The position numbers were made by a program, and so were the translations under genes. Source: Sinonovacula constricta (Eukaryota; Mollusca; Bivalvia; Cardiida; Solecurtidae). Taken from it: a stretch of 64,000 bases of DNA. The stretch lies in NCBI GenBank assembly GCA_007844125.1, contig CM017560.1:3086125-3150124 (forward strand), in the 5' to 3' direction. This document shows positions 54,500-63,400 of the stretch, piece by piece; position 1 is the first letter of the stretch; each line of letters begins with the position of its first letter. A model generated the notes under the pieces. It was given only the letters and a program-made list of their open reading frames with translations. It did not search any database and was not told the DNA's origin.

Positions 54500-57400
54500 G
54501 TAACCACCATTATAACACTTTTATCAACATCTTTACAATCTTCCATTATCTTCATAATCTTATTATTTACACAATTATCTTATTCACCGCCATTATCAAA
54601 TCACACCATAATCACAACCATCATCATCATCATCACCACAAATATCATCACTCACAATAGCATCATCATCAACAGACAGAATATCTGTCAACAGTTTTCT
54701 CAGGTAAAGACACTTATTACTGGCGTATGAACTAATAATGATAGATAAAACCAACAGCCAGTGATACCAGAGTCTCCCTATGTGTGTTCATAAGATACTG
54801 AAAATATTAAACGAGTTGGATGAAATGACACCAAAGGAGGCTCTGCTGAGTTTAATATGATTTTAGACAACAACTTTAATATTTTCAGTATCTAATGAAC
54901 CTAAATATTAGATTCTATTAATCACATAACCAAAACATCAGCTGTTTTTTGTTTACAATGCATCTTTTTATAGTATCAACAGTCAGCCTTGACATGTGTT
55001 ATTTGATTTGAGAGAATCCGCACGAAAAACAGTTCAACACTTTACTCGACCATTTTCCATAAAAAGGGAGCAGATTCATTTATAACATGACTAAAATGTT
55101 ATTTATAATAATTAAAATGAAATTGTCTAACAAAATGCAACAAATGGTGACAAAAAAGTGATCAGGAAATGGCATATACACTACACATACCTAATGATGT
55201 CACACTATGAAAACTAGCTAGTGTGTTACCAAAAATAACGCATAAGTGTTACCTCACGCTCGGGCGGTAAGTTATGTGATAAATTGTCTTATCCATAAAC
55301 AAAGTTTCATTTAACAAATTATTATTTAAAAAAAAGTGTCCCAATAGTTTGTGAAAAATGTTTAACTGTCAGCCACTATTGACCTACCACATGCCACAGT
55401 CCAAAAAACAAAAGAGAGCAGATGCATGTTCACATATGCAGGTCCATGTACACGTAGATGTTAAAATGTAGATGAATTGGTGTAGTTTTTAGTACCAATT
55501 AAAATGATGAACTGGTTATATCACTTTTACCTGTCATTTACACATGAATATTTGCTTGTCATTTATATCAACCCAGAATAAATGAAACAAAAAGCTAGAA
55601 GTTCATATATGAATTGACAAAGAAAAACATCACTACATTTATTGTGCCAAATAATATAACAAGAAAAAAAGTTTTTTCTTAAAGTGTTCTGAGGTTTGAA
55701 AAATTGTTTGGCTGAATACAGGGGTGTCCAAAAACATAGTGTCTTAACACAAAGAGTGAATTAGGTTAACTTTACAAGATAACTTACCTCACCATAGGCA
55801 CTTTTGAAAAATTTCCTCAGCTCTTGTCTCTGTGCATTAGATCGAGTGCTGACAATATGTATGACAACTTCATCATCAGTACCTGCCATTGAATTGTAAA
55901 ATGTTGTAGTCATCCAGTGCGGTAGTCTAAAGACCTGCTACACATTCCAATAACCTCTTAGTTTCAAACATGGTCTATGTTAATCCCAATTTTATGACAG
56001 ATTGAGTTAAAAAATTACACATTTTTCTTTTCATGGAACTGTTTTCATGACATAAATGTAAAATGTTCAAATAATTTATATTAAATGAAACATGTTACAG
56101 TAATGATTTAGAGATATAACTAAATGACACCTTTAATGGCAATGATAATGTTTTACCATATGATGTTTATCGTTGATGTGAAATAATATTTTGCAAAAAC
56201 AAACTGTATAGTAGCAAACAGATTCCACCTGTGATAAACTTCAGTAAGATTGCCATGGCAACTGGTACATGTATGTATTACCCATATCATCCACCAAACT
56301 AAAATAGCATGTGTTTCTATGAATTTTTTAAGATAATGACACTCAACACAGTGACAGCCCATGTCAAAACAATTTAACTATCAATATTAATCATTAATAC
56401 TAATTAATATTAATAATATAAATATCATATAATTCATTATTGATAACCCCTCATGAAATTTATCTCTCTATCAATGGCATGCCAACGATTTTCTGAGCAT
56501 AATGATCACCCCTCATGAAATTTACCTAGTCTATCAATAGCATGCTAAGGATTTTCTGTATTTAATGATCACCCTTCATGAAATTTACCTAGTCTATCAA
56601 TGGCATGCTAAGCATTTTCTGTATTGAATGATCACCCTTTGTGAAATTTACCTAGTCTATCAATGGCATGCTAAGGATTTTCTGTGTATAATGATCACCC
56701 CTCATAAAATTTACCTAGTCTATCAATGGCATGCTAAGCATTTTCTGTATTGAATGATCACCCTTTGTGAAATTTACCTAGCCTATCAATGGCATGCTAA
56801 GGATTTTCTGTGTATAATGATAACCCCTCATGAAATTTACCTAGTCTATCAATGGCATGCTAAGGATTTTCTGTGTATAATGATCACCCCTCATGAAATT
56901 TACCTAGTCAATCAATGGTATGATAAGGATTTTCCGTGTATAATGACCACCCCTCATGAAATTTACGTAGTCTGTCTATGGTATGATAAGAATTTTCTGT
57001 GTATAATGATCACCCCTTGTGAAATTTACCAAGTCTATCAATGGCATGCTAAGGATTTTCTGTGTATAATGATCAACCCCTCATAAAATTTACCTAGTCT
57101 ATCAATGGTATGATAAGGATTTTCTGTGTATAAGTATCACCCCTCGTGAAATTTACCTAGTCTATCAATAGCATGATAAGGTTTTTCTTTACTTAATGAT
57201 CATCGCTCATGAAATTTACCTACTCTTTCAATGGTATAATAAAAATTTTCTGTGTGTAATGATCACCCCTTGTGAAATTTACCTAGTCTATTAATTGCAT
57301 GCTAAGGATTTTCTGTGTATAATGATCACCCCTCATGAAATTTTCATATTCTATCAATAGCATGCTATGGATTTTTTGTATTTAATGATCACCCCTCATG

Positions 57401-60400
57401 AAATTTATCTAGTCTATCAATAGAATGCTAAGGATTGTTTGTATTTAATAATCAACCCTTGTGAAATTTACCTAGTCTATCAATGGTATAATAAGGATTT
57501 TCTGTGTATAAGGATCACCCCACATAAAATTTACCTAGTCCTTCCATAGCATGATACAGAAACTCAGCATCCTTTTCTACGTCCCACTTCAGATCATCAT
57601 CAGCCACAAGATCCTGTCCCTTCTCATTCTTGTAGAACTGTACCACAGGGTCATCTTCAGTGTATCTCATTTTGGGGACAATAGTTCCATTCTGCAGCTC
57701 GAATGTCCCGGAGAGAATGTATCGTCTCATCATCTCATCCATAAATATGTTCTTCATCTTGTCCTTGATATCATCATCAACCTCCTTCTTGTCTTCTTCC
57801 TTTAAGAATTAAAAAATCCAAAGTATGTAAACTTGCATGGTCTAGTTGCACTTTAGATCAGAGGGTTCTATGATTTAACCTCAAGCCAACCACGAGCTAT
57901 ATATGTATGTCCAGGAAGTGGAGAGTCAAGGAAGATTGAAATTGTGGATTGTTCTAGGGATTGTAGTATGTAGAAAACACAAAATGTGTTTCTAAGATAG
58001 TGAATAGGTTAACATAGTTTGAACATTAAGTCTTAGGTCAAGGATCAAACCAATGACCTTCTATTACTGAGTCACTGTTAGTTGCCCTTTTTGTAAGGCT
58101 GATGTTCTGAAAATGCCATTCAAATGATGTTTGGTTTTGAAATATTGTTATGGTTATTATAGTGACATGATTTTTTAGACTGGTGCGCATGCGCCAGTCT
58201 TAAGTAACGATGCTGTGAACTCAGCGACGTGCGGTTTTTAACATCGGGTGTATCATTGCGACCACGAGAGCGTATTCAAGTAGTTGTGCGGCATAAGAAG
58301 TAGTGCGTTTTTAGAAAACACAAATATTACGAAGGAATGCGAACCTTTGTAAGGAAATGCGACAAATAAAAACAAGGAAACAATGTAATGTTGTTTTTCG
58401 AACAAATATGAAAGGATATTAAAAGAACGATTACAAACAAATCAGTCACGTGACAAGCGGGAGATAGCGTTGGTCGTCATTTTGGATAGATCGGAGTGCT
58501 TTTGAACGAGTTTCTGCTCAGCTTTCAAGGTCCATAAATAAGTTGGCAAATATTTATGTTAACGCATTGTTGCGATCGACGTAAAAATTAGGATTGTAAC
58601 TGTTTCAGTCTCTTAAGTTACGTGGGCCTTGTGCATTTCATTGTTGACACTACTTCAGTTGTGGTGGAAGCTGATCATAACTGCATTAGAACTAGAAGGT
58701 TTTTTATCGTTAACTTCAGATAATGCATTTTTCGTAACGTTTGTGGTGTGTTGTTAGTTTAATAAGCTAACTGACTTCGGCATTTTTTGTCTTGAAATCT
58801 AGACCTAAATACAGGAGGCTACGATTATAAACAAATCAGTCACGTGACCAAAATTGCGGGAAAATCTAGTGTGGGTTGCCATTTTTGTAAGCTTTTGTGG
58901 ATTGAGAGTTTCCTAAGCAATATTAAGGTAGCAGTGACATCCATTGGTGGAATGTATGTTACATATGTACATATATGTTACAATACTGATGACCGCAACC
59001 GTTCACGTAACCTTCATGCTGTGCTACTGTTGACAATCACTGTACTTCTATTGCATGAACCAATTACAACAGCCAGGTTAATGGTTATCACCACGGTACT
59101 GTATACTCAGGGATTTCAATAGCTTTCACTTTTGTTGAGAATTTCTTTGACAATTTTCAAGGGGTCATGATCAGATTGACACAAGTCAAATCATGTGTTC
59201 ACGAACTTAACTAATTGTAAAATTGCTTTAACTTCATTTCCATATATTTACAAGGGTCCAATTAGTATTTACTTCATTTTTTAAATACTTTACATACTAC
59301 ATTTATGGTTATTCTTGCAAAATTTGACCACTTATTCTACGCTTCTGCATCAAAATGACCCCCAACCTAAGATTTAGGTGAGGTCAAAACTGGAAAACCT
59401 CAATTTTCCTTGCATCAAAATGCAAATATCTGGATCTGTTAAAATCCCTGAATATACTGAATTATTTGCTAATGTTGTTGATAGTGACTGTCACGTACAA
59501 ACGAAAAGAACATACATGTAGTTTCATATGTTTCGAGTAATGATATCTGTGCAGGAAAAGTTTGATTCTTTTGTTCTTCTCCACCTCTCTTTTGTTCATC
59601 TTCAAATGTTTTTCAAAGTTTTGTTACATTAAATTCTTATATGAAAACTACTAATTGTTGTTCATTGCTCCCCTATGAAAGCCAATGTAAGACCATCAAC
59701 AGCAATCTTTCCAATTCCTTAATGTGCATTTCACCGTTCAAGACATCTTGATTACTCCCTTGGAACTACGCTTTCAACCGGCGCCAGTCTTCCAACGCTT
59801 TCAGCGCTTTGATTTGTTGCTGGAAGAAGACCCCAGACAAATAACCAATATGACTATCAGCACAATGCAGATTAACTAAAACAGCTCTCAATTTGATATT
59901 GGAAAGGGTTTTGTTTAGTAACTGTTTAAGAACAGTAATTCAGTTAATTGAATAAGAAGTTCTCTTGAAGCAGAGCTGCCTTCACTGTGTACAGCATGCT
60001 GTGAACACCTGGCATGATACCACATCAATTCACAATATCCTGAACCCAGACCAACCAGTCGTGGAACTACACTTATATTTGCTTGAAAGTTAGCAATGGA
60101 TCTATATTGCTAACATTTTTAACAACTTTGGTATGTCACGGCCTGAAATTGAATCTGCAGCCTCTGTAGCAGGAGCCTACATTCTACCAATTGTGCTACT
60201 AAAAAGGAAAAGCCTACAGAAACTGGACATAATGGAGTTGTATTTTATGCCTAAAAAGGAACGAATGTAAAGTACAGACCATATTCACCTCCTGATTCTA
60301 GATTTTGTGATGTTTTAAAACTGATTTTTTTTTACCTACAGCCTCAAAGCCCATGGCAGTTCATATTAGTTTTAGCCTATTGATAAATACTATTTAATTG

Positions 60401-63400
60401 GAGATCCTGTATTAACATTTATCTACCTAAAGGGAATGCTTAGAGCCTATTACCAGAGGCAGGTTAAAGCAGGTAACATATTTACAAGATCGGTTGAGCT
60501 TTTATTAGAGCTAAATAATGCTTATGACATGATACATGACATTTTTTAAAACAATCTCTAACATGCCAGTTAATTAAGAAAAATAAATAAATATGAATTT
60601 GGTTTATCTTTATCTAATACCTATAAGATAATTATTAACTTTTTAAGATATGAGATAAAAAAATCTGAAGTTTTTTTCCCCCTCCTTACTCAACAAAAAT
60701 AGAACAATTCAAATAAACCACATAAAAAATCTGGCCTTTTATTCTGATACAGCCCTCAGCCCTGGTATAGAAATGTTTCCAATGATAATGTTAACCTATA
60801 GTTCCTTACCGCTGGTTCTTCTTCCTGTGCTTCTTCCTCCTCTTCATTCTGAGGACGCTGAAACATATAACAATCAATGAACATATGTCAGTTTCTTTGG
60901 TTTGTTTTTGAAAATAAAAACCACACTGACACTGTGTTCATAGTAAAAATGATGTCAGGCTACCAGAAGTTCAAAATGACCCCTGATAGGAACATACAGG
61001 TAAGATTTATTGATGATTATACTTCAGTTCATGTACATTTATGCAGAAAAACTTAACATTCAAGATGACATGTTTTTATTAAATTTTATATATGGAAGTT
61101 GGGCAAACTCTTAAAGTCACAATAGCCATCTCAAGTTACTTTATGTTAGTCAAGGAAGACCCTAAGCACAGCAGGTCAAGACTTTTGAAAATGGAAATTT
61201 TTATAAGGGCTTGGACTTTAACACATATAGGAAGGATCCCCCAGACTCCACCCCTCTGTACCCCAGCATCAGTTTATGACCAATGTCCCTACCAAGTTTG
61301 AGGAATGCTGACATTCTGAAAAACAATCAATCTGATTTAAATCATATCCTGAAAACCACTACACTATTAGGATCTGACGAGCTCCGCTATCAGGATCTGA
61401 TGCACTCAGCTATCAGGATCTGATGACGAGTAAAAAACACCTTCCCAACCAATCAGATTGTCGCCTAAAAATCGCAAAAGTAAAATTTAATGATAATCTG
61501 AACCATTCCAAGCATATCATTTTAATGGCTGTGCCATTATTGGTAGAAACAACTGATATGATAGTGACTTTCCATACCTTGTCAGTAATATTGCCATACA
61601 GTCCTTGTCCATAATGCGATCAAGAATTTGCCTCTGAATTGGAATTCCTAATTTTGTCAAACATTTTTCTACTGCTTCATCGATAGCAGTCATTTTGCGA
61701 CTCTTATCGAAATTACTATGCATTACACTCTCTGATTGGCTGTTTAAAAAATAGTAATTGGGGAAAACCATTCTTATTTAGACGGTATTTGCGGGCCATC
61801 ATCAGATCTTTCATTTTGTAAGATCTGACTACAGTGAGATTGCAAAACAATATGCTCGCTCTTGTTAGAAGGACATAATAAAAGTTGATTAGATGAAGGT
61901 GTTTATTTTTATAATAATTTATGAATGGTTGATTTTCAAGTTAAAATCATTTGAAAAGAATTACTTATCACAATGCTGATCTAAAAATCTTGCACTTTTT
62001 TTCATTCCAAACATTCAGTTATCTAAATTAAAGTGAAATTATAATACAAATTATGTATTTAAGCTATTGGCCTATTTTGATGACAAAATTTTACATTTAA
62101 GTGCAAAAAAGCCAGATACAAAAAAATACAAGATACATTTTGCTGGCAAAATCAATAACACACCAAACAGACACATAGCTGTCATTTTTTCCTTTCAAGC
62201 AAAATAAATGATCAAAAGAAAAAGTTTTCAACAGAAAATATAAAAAAAACAATATTCAGAATATGCAAGTCTCTCTTGCTTTAAATGTGCTAATCACACA
62301 TTGTTGGACACTATCTCTAAAAGGTGCTCAAAGTATATTACAATTGGTGAAAAACTAACATTTATTGCTTATTAGGAATTTTTGTGATTTTCCAAAAATG
62401 GTACAACTATTTTCAGTAATGATCATGAAAAGAAAGATATGAACACCAGCGAAAGTAATGAGGTTTGTAACATGCTTGTAATGAAATGTATAAACAAAAT
62501 AAATGCTTATAAAATAAATAACAAAGATGAATACAAACGGAAACTGCTGTTTTCATGCTCTACAACTAACATTGAGATAGCTTAAATACATGTACGAGCA
62601 GAACTTTAACTACATATGTACTTGCCACATGTCTGTTATTCTGAAGCAAATATGTGCCATAGTTGAAGCATTAAAACATTTCTGTTATAAAGTCTTATAC
62701 TGCTTCTGTGAACATTAGACGTGTTTCTTGTGGTAGAAACAATGAACTTATATGAAGAACGGTGTAATAGAAATCATGAACTTATATAAAGCATAGTGTA
62801 ATAGAAATCGTGAACTTATATCATTTACAGTATAGTAAAAAATCATGAACTTATATAATGTACAGTGTTTAAGAAATCGTGAACTGATATCAAATACTGA
62901 AAGGAGCAACTGTGGATATTTGATGATATCAGAATACCAATTCTTTTTGTAGCTAGAAGGGCCCTTGTTTGTAATACATGAAGTTGGAGAAGGTGATTGT
63001 CATTATGTTTTAAAAACTCTTCTAAAGAATGCAGGAAAAGGTAATTTCTGTACTGTTAATTTCACGATTTAACTTTTTGACGAGAATTTAACGATTTAAA
63101 AACATACCTTGGGTGCCTTGTAACCCATGTTCTGTAATAAAATAAAAATATAAAAGCACTGTTAATGATAATTTGTTGAAACAAATAGATACTTCATTTA
63201 AACAAACAATATTTACATGACAATAAGTCCTCATTGGGTAGATTTTTAAAAGTAGCAATTGGGTAAAAAATGTATGAAAGAAACATCCACTTTTTGAAAG
63301 TAATGTACTGGTAATATATCAAGTAGCAAATGTGATCTGTTCTGAATCAATATTTATGGAATAAAGTTAAATGACATCTTTTGTGTAATGAAAATGTGGT

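Noticed and set aside
54786..54900. MicroRNA precursor
   Set aside because: The 63-nt loop and fully paired 26-bp arms do not resemble a normal metazoan pre-miRNA; a foldback element is more likely.
56754..57086. 110-codon plus-strand frame with 21-residue repeats
   Set aside because: It follows from the 63-bp period of the array, which derives from the annexin exon d/intron junction on the other strand.
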